Shown piece after piece: positions 63,026 to 64,000 of a stretch of 64,000 bases of DNA. The notes beneath the pieces were generated by a model that made no database searches, was not told the origin of the DNA, and worked only from the letters and a program-made list of their open reading frames with translations. Both the position numbers and the translations under genes were made by a program. Position 1 is the first letter of the stretch, and each line of letters opens with the position of its first letter. The DNA comes from Lycocorax pyrrhopterus obiensis (Eukaryota > Chordata > Aves > Passeriformes > Paradisaeidae), in contig JACSVZ010000004.1 of the NCBI GenBank assembly GCA_014706295.1, positions 89,287,047 through 89,351,046 of the forward strand, written 5' to 3'.

Positions 63026-63328
63026 CAGTTGTAAAAGAGAAAAAAGATTTCTCACTTCAATAATGAACAATTATCTCCAGTTAGTGGTGACTGGCATCTT
63101 TAGTATGATACCTCTAAAGCATTATGGCAGTGACTTGCTCCTAAGTATTGGAAAACACAGAAGTTTCTACACTTCTGCTCTTTCTAGGTATCTTTCAAGA
63201 ATAAAAGTCTAACTGAAATAAGTATTGCCTCATGACTTGATTTATGGCAGGAAAATAATTCAAGAATGGAGCAGGTTAGATAACATGTGGGTGTGCTTTG
63301 AAGTAACTGAGTTGTTTAATTTTAATAG

Positions 63329-64000
<672 letters not shown>

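Larger units (their letters stand above)
29947..63328 (+). other. CSMD1: CSMD1 intron, 33.4 kb, repeat-rich
   Basis: Very long intron splitting one CUB domain. It contains most of the window's CR1 fragments, an LTR nested in a CR1 (40190-40821), a sibling LTR (60903-61540), an old LTR remnant (52560-52990), trinucleotide and pentanucleotide microsatellites and three A/C or G/T tracts. The spans 29950-32750, 37000-40040, 42200-45730, 46180-50260, 53000-57970 and 58075-59160 show no repeat I recognise and no coding exon; they are AT-rich intronic sequence with chance open frames. Confidence 0.85.

Overview
The window is vertebrate nuclear DNA, almost certainly from a bird. It is AT-rich, has no bacterial-style gene packing, and carries many CR1 LINE fragments plus several kinds of avian endogenous-retrovirus LTR. 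The mix of LTR families suggests a passerine, but that is an inference from remembered repeat types and was not searched.

The only gene I can support is a slice of one very large plus-strand gene. Four short exons (19341-19428, 25618-25742, 29825-29946, 63329-63432; 439 nt in all) have good splice sites and join in one open frame. They encode the end of a linker, one complete sushi (CCP) domain and the first part of the following CUB domain. The peptide matches my memory of CSMD1 (CUB and Sushi multiple domains 1) better than CSMD3. The gene begins upstream and continues downstream of the window. Introns here are about 6.2, 4.1 and 33.4 kb, with partial introns of at least 19.3 and 0.57 kb at the two ends.

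Everything else is intronic. Layout: 1-19340 is an upstream intron with a GC-rich CpG-containing block (about 2860-3300), a solo LTR with a perfect 6-bp target duplication (6516-7147), a 499-nt pure pyrimidine tract (9520-10018) between two LTR remnants, a CR1 fragment and a roughly 1-kb LTR (17399-18381). 19429-29824 is mostly unique sequence with a few CR1 tails. 29947-63328 is the large intron and carries most of the repeats: CR1 fragments in both orientations, an LTR nested inside a CR1, a sibling LTR, an older copy of the 17.4-kb LTR family, pentanucleotide microsatellites and A/C- or G/T-rich tracts. I saw no tRNA, rRNA, CRISPR array or intact transposon gene.

I found no convincing new biological system. 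The items most worth checking are the intronic GC-rich block as a possible internal promoter or first exon, the long pyrimidine tract, the nested and sibling solo LTRs, and two perfect inverted repeats.
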